Positions 57,001 to 64,000 of a DNA stretch of 64,000 nt are shown piece by piece. Source of the stretch: Gammaproteobacteria bacterium. Its GTDB lineage: Bacteria > Pseudomonadota > Gammaproteobacteria > JABDBA01. The notes below the pieces were generated by a model that made no database searches, had not been told where the DNA came from, and worked only from the letters and a program-made list of their open reading frames with translations. The DNA lies in contig JABDBA010000006.1 in assembly GCA_013288885.1 (NCBI GenBank), positions 1 to 64,000 on the forward strand, in the 5' to 3' direction. The translations under genes and the position numbers were made by a program. Each line of letters starts with the position of its first letter. The first letter of the stretch is position 1.

Positions 57001-57908
57001 GACAACGCTTGGCGCGTTCCTTCCTCTAGTCTTCGCATCAAATATCCAACTGCGATTCCGACCCTGAACGGTTTTTCTGTCGGCTTGGGCGGCATTTCCT
57101 TAGATAAAATTGCTTTGAAGTTAGTAGCATCGCCAACAATAAATTTGAAGCCGGTTTTTTTTCCTATTTCTTTTTGTGCGGTAGCAATTACTGTGGGATT
57201 AATATCAATACCAATTGCCCTCTCAATAGGCATTGTTTTAGTTTTACGGAGTATTTGCCATACAGCATAGATATCTTGTCCTTTGTCACATCCTAAACTG
57301 ACTATTTCAAGTTTTCTTGCCGGTGCTTGGCTAACATCCGATTTTTCATCCGATTTTGCTGGTGGTATTTTGCTTAATATTGAGTTTATTTCATCAGCAA
57401 CCACATCGCGTAAAAATGGATATAGTGCCTCTTCCGATGGTGAATATATTAATGCTCTTTCTGTCAGCCATAAATCAAGCCGTATTTTTACAGCGTGGGG
57501 CTGACTAAACGCCATTTCCATCGTTGCACCCACCGGCAATAAATTCATTAAAATAAGGTATAACTTGACAGCTGGACCTATCTCAAGGCGTACTTCGCTC
57601 ACCGGCATTTTGAAACCATAAATTTGAGTGCTACGCTCGGCAAAATTTAGCAGCACTCTGGTGCGTAAATAACCCTCGCGATCCTTACTATCAAGCGTAA
57701 AACAAGCAATCAGGCGTATTTTTGTTACTTTTTCCCCTTCTTTTGTAAGAGTTTTATCCGCTGGAATCTCATATTCAAGTAATTGAGATGAATCACGGTA
57801 ATCCAAGGTTGGTTTAAAATCAGTTTGATCTAGAGGTACCAATTGGTCTGTGATTTTTTGGATTTTTTCAAGTGTGGACTCAAGTTCTTGGTCAGAAAAA
57901 GGAAGCAT
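51060..57908 (-). CDS. 2282-residue methyltransferase-like/ankyrin protein, candidate effector, inserted in cox operon
   Basis: ATG 57908 has GAGG upstream. Residues ~195-365 resemble a class I SAM methyltransferase (LEIVSLGCDKGQDIYAVW as motif I, RAIGIDINPTVIATAQKE as motif II, FIVGDATNF). A module of roughly 570 residues is then present twice: EEKQHS(S/G)SAQQVGL at ~519 and ~1089, a LGWVVL...HGRCAKIRFLKD region, and ankyrin-like repeats at ~940-1085 and ~1490-1640 (NFTVFHYA, LGRNPVHSAVLNG). A Lys-rich disordered stretch (~1750-1850) and a helical region follow, then a Ser/Thr/Pro tail. Ankyrin proteins are typical Legionellales effectors. The gene splits ctaC from ctaD and is flanked by palindromes. 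Function unknown. Confidence 0.8.
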   Translation of the reverse strand: MLPFSDQELESTLEKIQKITDQLVPLDQTDFKPTLDYRDSSQLLEYEIPADKTLTKEGEKVTKIRLIACFTLDSKDREGYLRTRVLLNFAERSTQIYGFKMPVSEVRLEIGPAVKLYLILMNLLPVGATMEMAFSQPHAVKIRLDLWLTERALIYSPSEEALYPFLRDVVADEINSILSKIPPAKSDEKSDVSQAPARKLEIVSLGCDKGQDIYAVWQILRKTKTMPIERAIGIDINPTVIATAQKEIGKKTGFKFIVGDATNFKAILSKEMPPKPTEKPFRVGIAVGYLMRRLEEGTRQALSIYQQISREFDLFVVTGLTPPLITSAIASAIGFKVTLKNLRNVADPSLRKTFAMYVLMKPSPAEIKADLSKRVHKMADGDCLDLAYSGNPLLHLGLFLKHPKDLIAGITSIRLQFAYFEPSEIKSFAALLKQLPNLKQVFYSPTDKWQPELAAMTKDKDFTYVPADIVTKYPNELPYYTFPLDKQLQEAEDNANNLLKARDNGGQLAAGEALNEEKQHSSSAQQVGLITSTKTYEERQVWMASDEIARTFGRLDNDKATLFAIPWTLLRDFNENKLYYSNIEGLREWFPRCLDGLKAGARILAEKKLSNLQIFIENLVKLKRIKDKGVTKDLAFDISFKVARLLAEAVISLTEPADVDLFDNVGGEADIPLLKDINKILGDVLNEGIQKGELGWVVLTDNQHGRCAKIRFLKDMVFNDQIKELLEKKLASKGYEYHFEQIENSKGTVGWALIIHDIDNVKLKQAGKPVADITEMPLQIDTWYEQEVARCRVQLEPLVKQADFKAIEKLLKRNHGGALGLAERMLLTRLVELICEHGQVIVFDYLMTLDGFDPEMLKFCAEGGLEVAVSNYSKMKNEKNHYLVQYFMFVKEKICANRVAGSAASAFHQSIKEGRLEDIKRYANDGRDINHVDWKDFGGRVALYFAICFRPANYIEVIKYLLEKKARVNATIGVHDNFTVFHYAVICGDLAAVKILLPRADLTAEDSLGRNPVHSAVLNGSKELVFALLDMAKKREQIGGEYVGLVTRLLTQQDANGQTARELTQDTEIIQLLDPDAQAATKVQQPSVEEEKQHSGSAQQVGLLLNTKSLRQWQEALTLTKKLSSVKYSASAALETTVRFLFFHFKEKHWIAPTIDEFIKYATQDLVKLNSTARIYAEKKLKNFQVFIENLNLYKMEEYAFLRADPSETPLEIPASISSESARLVAEVARSILEPANVDLLANVAVKGDIPFLEEINPILGKDFNEYIRAGKLGWVVLVDKLHGRCAKIRFLKDDVFDERTKESLAKQLQDKKYQHHFEKIKNSKGVDGWTLIIHDIDNVNKNIRAANAKLKQAGALNDTEEQYLNEIDSALGNAFRQERAAGHYSWEIIDEKEYGKCARLMLGANAISSKAKLAYELKLWSILGCKYHFVQTDAAGEQWALVIENIDRKLPVAKTLTFRSQEPESLFYRHIRAGNLGAIKQLVGNRTDVNDTNGDPDGRTVLYLAISLYWKDNKGIIQYLLEQDAQCNAWIGSPANFTVFHYAIMCGNLAAVKILLPKANLAVTNNLGRNPVHSAVLNGNNELISDLLKAANTNLVVKLLQQKDKDGKTPRDLTTNAEIIKILDSCAPASVQAPAVAPSAVSEQKQQAEPKASREIIVVQTLLDTIKGKVYAVKGHEKDPDEQKEWQKKEEFFKELCSVENADNLSKVFEHEGCDYNPVAWKGKDEHERVIKYIHDDLVKTIEAKISELQKSESNQPKQKPVYPEKKKTRGLPDTTLGKKSTKKDTTKKNKDSTSESTSAVEPKNNNSKKKPTIKLEEVNEAYVDTLTEGNVARFRRDMAEWTSAFQNRGATEDDNEEVAESADNTEQKEPKQKAQKKSKKTILLMGGTTIADERMKEQYLKHAYEHLMHAGALWIYFNALAKEATLSESDFSRTVFVSYYALRRHIVRCFVALRSYVTLPVDMEKGLIIKLRDFHVHGQPEQWSVADLVRVMTELMCILPRELQNLIKNKQSLPYDFIQSTPPQRQIDKLQELFDFSEADTALDESRVKLAQCVEEKEFDKPRLREFQGFCKKVRNELIPKINLIMKLYIRGKDSQPHSYDLEKLSKEHSQELDALRILVADCGRNYKIGLAELYIERSKGAEKEQAQKLCGFMSACRTAVRDMEDHRFPEVGIKQVLGLCEEAYKINPSCDERAILQAYSVEFYNQAFKLAAPALPTPATSSPRTGSSIIHHSSPLNTSSASSTTSSTSSGASISGRSDPRPMSPASSQDSVPAYVPHP

Positions 57909-57963
57909 GACATTTACCTCAAAGGTGATTATTAATGCCATTGTACCTAAAAAATCTCAGCGA

Positions 57964-57985
57964 AACCTTAAGGATTCTTAAGGTT
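57964..57985. repeat. AACCTTAAG/CTTAAGGTT palindrome
   Basis: A perfect 9-bp inverted repeat with a GATT loop, 56 bp upstream of the giant gene's start, in its likely promoter or leader. It may be an operator or part of the terminator group that separates it from ctaC. Confidence 0.5.
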
Positions 57986-58004
57986 GGGGGAAGAAAGAAA
58001 GGAA

Positions 58005-58031
58005 CCCTCACCCTCTCCCAGAGGGAGAGGG
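58005..58031. terminator. CCCTCACCC repeat family, copy 3, downstream of ctaC
   Basis: CCCTCTCCC (58011-58019) pairs perfectly with GGGAGAGGG (58023-58031). It lies 17 bp after the ctaC stop on the transcribed side, so it probably ends the cytochrome c-ctaC transcript before the giant gene. It has the same core as the repeats at 586 and 43750. Confidence 0.6.
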
Positions 58032-58047
58032 AACCGGAGAAATACTT

Positions 58048-59178
58048 TTATTTCTTACGGGCTGCAGTCACATCAGCGGGTTGGACGAGATCGCCGGTGT
58101 TGTTACCCCAGGAGTTGCGTTCGTAGGTGATGATAGAGGCGATAACATCGTCGGTGAGCTGCGTGCCAAACGCTTGCATCGCCGTGCCGGGTTTGCCATT
58201 GAGGACAATGTGCAAGTGATCGGCAACAGGACCGGTCGCAATTTTGCTGCCTTTCAGTGCAGGGAATGCCGGTGGCATACCACTGCCATCGGGTTTATGA
58301 CAGGCCGCGCAATAGGTATTGTAAGACGCTTCGCCTTTTTTCATTAAATCATCTTTAGTCATTTTTTGCGTGGCGGCTGCGGCGGCTTGTGCTTGTTGAC
58401 CCGTTTGCTGTTGTACCCATTTTTCAAAATCGTCTTCGCTCACGGCTTGCACCACAATTGGCATGAAACCATGATTAGTGCCGCATAACTCTGCGCACTG
58501 GCCGCGATAAGTGCCGGGTGTGTCGATGCGCGCCCAGGCTTCGTTAATAAAACCTGGCAGTGCATCGCGCTTCACTCCTAACGCGGGAACCCACCAAGAA
58601 TGAATTACATCAGTCGATGTCATTAAAAAACGAATTTTTTTGTGTATCGGCAACACGAGCGGATGATCGACTTCTAATAAATACCACTGTCCTTTCGGCG
58701 CTTTGTTACTCAGTTGATCTTGTGGTGTCGCAAGGTTACTAAAAAAACTAATATTTTGATCGAGGTATTCATATTTCCAACGCCATTGATAACCGGTTAT
58801 TTTAACCGTGACATCGGCATTGCTATCATCATTCATACGCATCAGTAATTTTGTCGCGGGCACGGCCATCACCACTAAAATGATAAACGGAATAATCGCC
58901 CACACGATCTCAAGTGTCATGTGTTCATGAAAATGCGCAGCGACTGCGCCTTTTGATTTACGGTGCATGATCAACGAATAAATCAGCACGCTGAATACCA
59001 CCACACCAATCGCCACGCAGATCCAAAACACGATCATGTGCAGACCATAAACGCTGTTGCTGATCTCGGTAGCACCCGATGTCATGTTGACGCGCCAATC
59101 GGCATGGGCAATGCCAGTCGTGAACAGCAAAACAAGTACTGTTAAGAATTTTTTTATCTGCGAAATAGATTTATACAT
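58048..59178 (-). CDS. ctaC: Cytochrome c oxidase subunit II with fused cytochrome c domain (caa3 type)
   Basis: ATG 59178 has AGGA 8 bases upstream; the frame to 59196 would start at TTG. A signal peptide (about residues 1-27) is followed by two membrane helices, then the CuA cupredoxin domain with ITGYQWRWKYEY, STDVIHSWWVPALGVKRDAL and the CuA ligands in CAELCGTNHGFM. After an Ala/Gln linker, a class I cytochrome c domain with CAACH is fused (about residue 305), as in caa3 oxidases. It therefore receives electrons through its own heme. It lies 37 bp after the multiheme cytochrome gene. Confidence 0.95.
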   Translation of the reverse strand: MYKSISQIKKFLTVLVLLFTTGIAHADWRVNMTSGATEISNSVYGLHMIVFWICVAIGVVVFSVLIYSLIMHRKSKGAVAAHFHEHMTLEIVWAIIPFIILVVMAVPATKLLMRMNDDSNADVTVKITGYQWRWKYEYLDQNISFFSNLATPQDQLSNKAPKGQWYLLEVDHPLVLPIHKKIRFLMTSTDVIHSWWVPALGVKRDALPGFINEAWARIDTPGTYRGQCAELCGTNHGFMPIVVQAVSEDDFEKWVQQQTGQQAQAAAAATQKMTKDDLMKKGEASYNTYCAACHKPDGSGMPPAFPALKGSKIATGPVADHLHIVLNGKPGTAMQAFGTQLTDDVIASIITYERNSWGNNTGDLVQPADVTAARKK

Positions 59179-59215
59179 AAAATTTATCCTGTCCAAAATT
59201 CAAGTGCGACGAGTA

Positions 59216-60769
59216 TTACCAAAGTGAATAATCACCGCCTGTCTTACTTTCTTGCACCATATATTTCACCGCTGCTTCTATTTCGGCGTTAGAACAACTA
59301 ATACATGTACCCATCGGCGGCATTCGATTATAACCATTAATGGTATGCGCAAATAATTCTACCATGCCTTGTTTGATGCGTGGTTGCCAAGCCGCTTGAT
59401 CGCCTAGTTTAGGTGCGCCTAATAAACCCTGTGCATGACAAACGCTGCAAGTTGTATCATAAATTTTTTGTCCATCGGCCAATGTTGGTTTTGGCGGTGG
59501 TGGTGTAGTGGGTGCTGCACTACTACTGCTGGATGATCCACCACCTTGAGTTTGATCAATAATATATTGCACCGCAGCGCGCAATTCACTGTCGGAGCAA
59601 CTCATGCAGGTGCCTTTAGGCGGCATGGAATTAAAACCGTTGGTGGCATGTTGCATTAATACATCCATACCTTCTTTGATGCGTGGGGCCCAAGCAGTTT
59701 GATCACCCATTTTCGGCGCACCGGCTGCACCGCTCGTATGACAAGCAGCGCAATACGTATTATAAACTTTTTTACCCGCGCCAGCAGATGCGTTGCCGGT
59801 GGGGATTTTTGGTTCTTTACTCGACACGGTTTTTAAATAAATAGCAATGCCTTGCAGATCAGCGGTATCTAAATATTTCAAACTATCATGGTTTACTTCT
59901 GCCATCGGCCCTTGCACTTGGCCTGCACCTTTTAACATTTCGTTTTCGGTGAAAACATCTTCTACTTCATCTGGTTCTATTCCCTTAAGACCATACGAGG
60001 TGATATCCGGCGCAAAATAACCTTGCACAAAATTACCGGTCAAGAAGTAAGATTGTTTAGGCGCACCTAAAAAGTTCATTGGGGTATGGCACATGCCACA
60101 ATGCCCTAACCCTTGCACTAAATAAGCGCCGCGGTTCCAAGCTGTGGTGTGTTCGGGATCAAACTTAAAATCTTTAGGATGGAAAAATAAAATCCGCCAA
60201 CCCAACTGTAAAAAACGCCAACTGAACGGCCACGGCACATCATTTTTTTTGTTTTCTTGATGCACTGCGGGCAACACAGCTAAATAAGCTCTAATCGCTA
60301 ATAGATCATCGTGCGAGATTTTAGTGAAATAGGTGTAAGGAAATACCGGATAATAATATTGACCATCCGGATTAATACCATCGTGCATGGCGCGAATAAA
60401 ATCTTCGTCGGACCATTTGCCGATGCCGGTTTCTTTGTCGGGCGTAATATTGGGGGAATAAAAAGTTCCAAACGGTGTTTTGAAACCAAGGCCACCCGCA
60501 AAAATCGGACCTTTGTTGATAGTGTCGGTATGACAAGCGATGCAATCACCTGCTTTAGCTAAATATTCGCCGCGTTTGATAATTTGCGCTTGTACGCCCG
60601 TGCCATAATCGATGGTGGGGTAACTTGGGTATACTTCACCACCCAAATTATGGGTAGTAATCGCATCGGTCGCATGGGCAGGCGCAAACAATGAATAAAG
60701 AATCACTGCCAGCACCACACCGCAAATCGCAATAATAGTCAGTTTAGGTAATTTGTGGGTAAACGCCAT
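59216..60769 (-). CDS. Tetraheme membrane-anchored cytochrome c with tandem c5-type domains
   Basis: A 517-residue protein with an N-terminal membrane anchor (about residues 10-30) and four heme motifs: CIACH (~75), CGMCH (~224), CAACH (~342) and CSVCH (~442). The first half resembles the diheme subunit of alcohol/gluconate-type dehydrogenases. The second half is two similar cytochrome c5-like domains, each with a CMSCS or CISCS disulfide pair near its end (not heme sites), joined by a Ser/Pro linker. It probably feeds electrons to the adjacent caa3 oxidase. It is the first gene of the cox operon, divergent from tsaC. Confidence 0.88.
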   Translation of the reverse strand: MAFTHKLPKLTIIAICGVVLAVILYSLFAPAHATDAITTHNLGGEVYPSYPTIDYGTGVQAQIIKRGEYLAKAGDCIACHTDTINKGPIFAGGLGFKTPFGTFYSPNITPDKETGIGKWSDEDFIRAMHDGINPDGQYYYPVFPYTYFTKISHDDLLAIRAYLAVLPAVHQENKKNDVPWPFSWRFLQLGWRILFFHPKDFKFDPEHTTAWNRGAYLVQGLGHCGMCHTPMNFLGAPKQSYFLTGNFVQGYFAPDITSYGLKGIEPDEVEDVFTENEMLKGAGQVQGPMAEVNHDSLKYLDTADLQGIAIYLKTVSSKEPKIPTGNASAGAGKKVYNTYCAACHTSGAAGAPKMGDQTAWAPRIKEGMDVLMQHATNGFNSMPPKGTCMSCSDSELRAAVQYIIDQTQGGGSSSSSSAAPTTPPPPKPTLADGQKIYDTTCSVCHAQGLLGAPKLGDQAAWQPRIKQGMVELFAHTINGYNRMPPMGTCISCSNAEIEAAVKYMVQESKTGGDYSLW

Positions 60770-60852
60770 TGGGTAGCAGTGCCTGATTGTTAGATTTATA
60801 TGCTGTATTAAGGTAAGCTAGTTTAACTGTTTTTTTTATAAATACAATTATC

Positions 60853-61845
60853 GTGTTCAATCAAATCATTCAACGAGATATTCAACAAGCCGTTGCCCTG
60901 CTGCGTGCAGGTAAACTGGTGGCCTTCCCCACTGAAACCGTATACGGGCTGGGTGCGGATGCCAGCAACCCCACCGCTGTGGCAAAAATCTTTGCGGCAA
61001 AAGGCCGCCCGGCCGACCATCCGGTGATTGTGCATTTGGCGCACCGTGATCAATTAAAGGAGTGGGCGCGAGATATCTCGCCCCTGGCCTGGCAACTGGC
61101 CGAGCATTTTTGGCCAGGGCCGTTGACCCTTATTCTTCCCAAAGCCCACCACGTGCCAACTATTATAACCGGCGGCCAAGATAGCATTGGGTTACGCGTT
61201 CCCAATCACCCTATCGCCCAAGCCTTGTTGCAAGCTTTTGCGGGCGGCATTGCCGCGCCCTCGGCCAATCGTTTTGGCCATATCAGCCCGACGTTGGCCA
61301 GCCATGTGCGCCAAGACTTAGGCGCTGCCGTTGATCTTATTCTGGATGGCGACGACTGCCCCATTGGCATCGAATCGACTATTGTTGATGTTAGTGGAGG
61401 AGCTGCGGTTATTTTGCGCCCGGGTGCGATTACCGCTAGTCAAATCAATGCTGTATTGGGGAATAGAGTTGCGAGTGTCGATAAGAGCACCGTGCGTGCT
61501 TCAGGTATGTTGCTCAAACATTACTCACCACAAACTGCTTTGCAATTGATTGATAGTGCTTTATTAGAACCAACATTAAAACAAAAATTAGCGCAAGGTT
61601 TGACCGTTGCAGTACTTGCGCGGTATTCGGTTGTGATGACTGATAAACATTTGCGTTGGATCAACATGCCAATTGATGCCATTCCTTATGCTCATGAGTT
61701 ATATTCACGCTTGCACGAAATTGATTTAATGAACGTAGAATTAATTTTAGTTGAAGATGTGCCTGAAGATGAGACTTGGTTGGCAATCCGCGATCGATTA
61801 CAAAAAGCAGCAGGCAACCTGAAAATTAGCTATAATAAAGATTAA
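60853..61845 (+). CDS. L-threonylcarbamoyladenylate synthase (Sua5/YwlC type)
   Basis: This enzyme makes threonylcarbamoyl-AMP from Thr, bicarbonate and ATP for t6A37 modification of ANN-decoding tRNAs. The start is GTG 60853. The 330-residue product has the YrdC domain (GKLVAFPTETVYGLGADASN, KGRPADHPVIVHLA, DSIGLRVPNHPIAQALL, APSANRFGHISPT) plus the C-terminal Sua5 domain (ASGMLLKHYSPQTALQLID...). It is the long Sua5 form rather than the short TsaC of E. coli. The following gene starts 21 bp downstream. Confidence 0.95.
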   Translation: MFNQIIQRDIQQAVALLRAGKLVAFPTETVYGLGADASNPTAVAKIFAAKGRPADHPVIVHLAHRDQLKEWARDISPLAWQLAEHFWPGPLTLILPKAHHVPTIITGGQDSIGLRVPNHPIAQALLQAFAGGIAAPSANRFGHISPTLASHVRQDLGAAVDLILDGDDCPIGIESTIVDVSGGAAVILRPGAITASQINAVLGNRVASVDKSTVRASGMLLKHYSPQTALQLIDSALLEPTLKQKLAQGLTVAVLARYSVVMTDKHLRWINMPIDAIPYAHELYSRLHEIDLMNVELILVEDVPEDETWLAIRDRLQKAAGNLKISYNKD

Positions 61846-61865
61846 ACACTAGGGAAAAACAAAAA

Positions 61866-63167
61866 ATGACCAAACCAAAGCCCCTGAACAACTACCAACA
61901 AACCATTCGCGAGTTATCAGAGCGTTTGGTGCAAGCGCAACGCCCAGTGCGGGTGTTGGATGCGATTAAATGGGGCGCAGAAACTAAAGACGAATTTTTT
62001 AAAAACAAATTCAAAAAATTGCCGATCATTGATGCCGCTTATTATCGTAAGTTACCACTGAACTTTGATGTCGAAGCAAAAAAAGAAGAACTGTATGGCA
62101 TCGAACGCGATGTGCGCCGACAACTAGGTCAATTCAGCGCCATCGGCAGCATTCTGCAACGCATGTGTCGCGAATATCGCGAATTAGTGCGCATGTTAGA
62201 AGCGCGTGGCACACCCGAATTTTCAAAAATATCCCAAGAACTTTATGGCAGCGCTGATGATGCTTTTTATGCCGGTGCACCGCGTTTAAAAGATTTAGCA
62301 ATTGTCATTTCCGATACACTCGCGCAAATAAAAAATCATGCAGAAACTGAAGCAGATGTAAAAAATTACTCGGGCGAGCAAGCGGTGGAAATTTTAGGTG
62401 AGCGCTTGGCAAATTATTTTGGTGGATCTGAAAAACAAGTACGCGTTAAAATTAGCGATGGAATTATCGCCGATGCCGCCGCCGGTGCAGAATGGATCAA
62501 AATTCGCAAAGACGCGCGTTTTAGTGATCGTGATTTACGAGTGATAGAAGTGCACGAAGGTTGGGTACACATGGGCACTACACTGAATGGTTTGAACCAA
62601 CCGATTTGCACTTTTTTAAGCAAAGGGCCACCCTCTTCTACCATCACGCAAGAAGGGCTGGCGATTATTATGGAAATTTTTACTTTTACTTCTTACCCGG
62701 GCCGTGTACGCCGCTTGACCGATCGTATCTCGGCAATTTATATGGCAGAACAAGGCGCAAACTTTATTGATATTTTTAATTTTTATCGCGAACATGATAT
62801 CAATGAAGAAGACAGTTATAGCATGGCGAGCCGCGTGTTTCGCGGTAGCACACCCGATGGCGGCCCGTTCACCAAAGACTTAGTTTACAGCAAAGGCTTT
62901 GTGTTAATTTATAATTATATTCGCTTAGCGATTCAACGCGGTTTAGGCACACGCATTCCATTATTGTTTACCGGCAAAACCACTTTAGAAGATCAACACA
63001 TCTTGGCTGACCTCGTCGAAGAAGGTTTAGTATTAGCACCCAAATATGTACCTCCACAATTTTCTGATCTTGCTGCATTAAGCGCGTGGATGTCTTATTC
63101 ATTGTTCTTGAATAAACTCAGCCTTGATCGCATTGCGCTGGATTATAAGAATATTTTGCAGAATTGA
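61866..63167 (+). CDS. DUF1704 QEGLA-motif metallopeptidase-like protein
   Basis: A 433-residue member of the 'flavohemoglobin expression-modulating QEGLA motif' family (DUF1704). The zinc-site-like VIEVHEGWVHMGTTLNGLNQ (HExxxH, about residues 228-236) and STITQEGLAIIMEIF (about 258-272) are the hallmark pair. Related eukaryotic MATCAP proteins are tyrosine carboxypeptidases with an HExxxH site, so peptidase activity is plausible. The bacterial role is not established. GGGAAA-rich sequence precedes the ATG. It lies 21 bp after the Sua5 gene, a probable two-gene operon. Confidence 0.88.
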   Translation: MTKPKPLNNYQQTIRELSERLVQAQRPVRVLDAIKWGAETKDEFFKNKFKKLPIIDAAYYRKLPLNFDVEAKKEELYGIERDVRRQLGQFSAIGSILQRMCREYRELVRMLEARGTPEFSKISQELYGSADDAFYAGAPRLKDLAIVISDTLAQIKNHAETEADVKNYSGEQAVEILGERLANYFGGSEKQVRVKISDGIIADAAAGAEWIKIRKDARFSDRDLRVIEVHEGWVHMGTTLNGLNQPICTFLSKGPPSSTITQEGLAIIMEIFTFTSYPGRVRRLTDRISAIYMAEQGANFIDIFNFYREHDINEEDSYSMASRVFRGSTPDGGPFTKDLVYSKGFVLIYNYIRLAIQRGLGTRIPLLFTGKTTLEDQHILADLVEEGLVLAPKYVPPQFSDLAALSAWMSYSLFLNKLSLDRIALDYKNILQN

Positions 63168-63242
63168 TTGTTTGTGCCCTCTTAGAAAAACGGGGGCCGT
63201 GAGCAGGGGAAAACGTAGATCGTAGATTTGACCTCTTTCTAT

Positions 63243-64000
63243 CTATGGAGCAGGAACCGGAGAAACAGGCAATTTAAATGCTGTCGGCATGGAATCAGGA
63301 TGCCTAATGTCCATTTCGTAAGATTTAAAATCGCGTAACCCTAGTAGCGCGGCGTAATCTTCTTCTCCCTGGATACCAGCTATCATATCTTTCGGGACAT
63401 ATTTTGATTTACGGGTGGATGTATATGCCATGGCGATATTATAAACAGCCTCATTTTTTTCTTCCCAAAATACATCATCTACCTGATCATAATATCTTAA
63501 TTCACTTCTTATCAAACTAAATTGTATGTAACAATCAGGCGTAGTGACTCGATTGATTCTATAATATTTTAAAAATAGATCTGTTAAATGCGGCGAGTTA
63601 ATTTTTTGCAAAATAGTATTTATATTTTGTCTACCAGGAATGGCTTGCTGTAAACAGGCTTGAAAATATTCAACTATTTTCTGCACCATCTCTTTTGTAT
63701 TATTAAAAATTACCAGGTTCTCAGCAGGACTGTTATTATGGGAAAGCCATGAACCATGCGGTTTTAACAATACATTACTTATCTTTTGGGCAAATTTATT
63801 GGGGCAAAATGGATACTCGGGTGGATTTCCACAAATAGCGCGCATTAGAGCAGCAACACCACCCAACAATGCATTGCGCATGAGCACAATATTTGCGATA
63901 TTCTTTTCGTCAAATTGCTTGGTTAGCAAATGATTCAATGTTCTCAGCCAGCCCTCGATTAAATCCCGCTTTTTAACAGCAGCATCAGAATTTCTTCTTG
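63243..64000 (-). CDS. C-terminal part of an unknown protein (5' end beyond window)
   Basis: On the minus strand the frame is open from the window edge at 64000 with no convincing start; the TTG at 63938 is only an internal codon. The visible ~251 residues are soluble, with no recognised domain, and end in FKLPVSPVPAP. The Pro-rich end and the repeat fragment just beyond its stop (AGATCGTAGA near 63210) resemble the setting of the other effector-like genes. Function unknown. Confidence 0.65.
   Translation of the reverse strand, partial: RRNSDAAVKKRDLIEGWLRTLNHLLTKQFDEKNIANIVLMRNALLGGVAALMRAICGNPPEYPFCPNKFAQKISNVLLKPHGSWLSHNNSPAENLVIFNNTKEMVQKIVEYFQACLQQAIPGRQNINTILQKINSPHLTDLFLKYYRINRVTTPDCYIQFSLIRSELRYYDQVDDVFWEEKNEAVYNIAMAYTSTRKSKYVPKDMIAGIQGEEDYAALLGLRDFKSYEMDIRHPDSMPTAFKLPVSPVPAP

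Overview
The window looks like chromosomal DNA of a gammaproteobacterium of the order Legionellales, an intracellular, Coxiella/Legionella-like lineage. The main evidence is a Dot/Icm type IVB secretion locus (icmV-dotA and icmW-icmX, 1.2-6.8 kb). Several very large proteins of unknown function, rich in Ser/Pro or carrying ankyrin repeats, look like secreted effectors. The core genes (dxs, secA, panBC, mnmA-hflD, the cytochrome oxidase operon, tsaC) are of gammaproteobacterial type. The DNA is fairly AT-rich. I cannot name the genus from the sequence alone.

Layout. 1-558: 3' end of a Gly/Ser repeat protein. 652-6794: Dot/Icm block, with icmV-dotA-unknown leftward and icmW-small Q/P-rich exported protein-icmX rightward from a shared intergenic promoter region. 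6803-14516: dxs, a small glycine-zipper lipoprotein, secA-mutT, and a leftward panG-panB-panC operon in which the ketopantoate reductase appears to be the non-orthologous PanG type. 14685-14761: tRNA-Arg(CCT).

14.8-32.1 kb: accessory island directly downstream of the tRNA. It holds (a) a Gabija-like pair (OLD/TOPRIM nuclease plus short UvrD-like helicase); (b) an XRE repressor facing a small gene across a promoter with two palindromic operators; (c) a 1231-residue STAND-like NTPase that resembles an Avs-type defence protein; (d) a tightly overlapping leftward mobile-element operon (AlpA-like regulator, DUF927 primase/helicase-like protein, two small proteins, tyrosine integrase, membrane coiled-coil protein); (e) a DUF3800 gene followed by a structured RNA, with a second diverged copy of that RNA 1.75 kb away whose stems are kept by compensatory changes; (f) an orphan hicB beside a broken hicA; (g) a DUF234-type ATPase bracketed by two long palindromes.

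32.3-44 kb: two adjacent large putative effectors flanked by the same 20-bp repeat, then a hotdog thioesterase, hflD-mnmA, and a 1467-residue putative effector. 43.8-60.8 kb: a leftward aerobic respiration operon (cytochrome c, ctaC with fused cytochrome c, ctaD, ctaG, ctaE, surf1, an SCO-like gene, ctaA, ctaB, sco1). It is interrupted between ctaC and ctaD by a 6.85-kb gene for a methyltransferase-like/ankyrin protein, bounded by palindromic repeats. 60.9-64 kb: tsaC/sua5, a DUF1704 (QEGLA) metallopeptidase-like gene, and the 3' part of another unknown protein running off the window.

Two themes deserve attention. The DUF3800-RNA locus carries two variants of a compact, probably pseudoknotted RNA with identical flanks and covarying stems. 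Palindromic intergenic repeats of several families sit at the borders of almost every effector-like gene, which suggests repeat-associated gain or shuffling of these genes.
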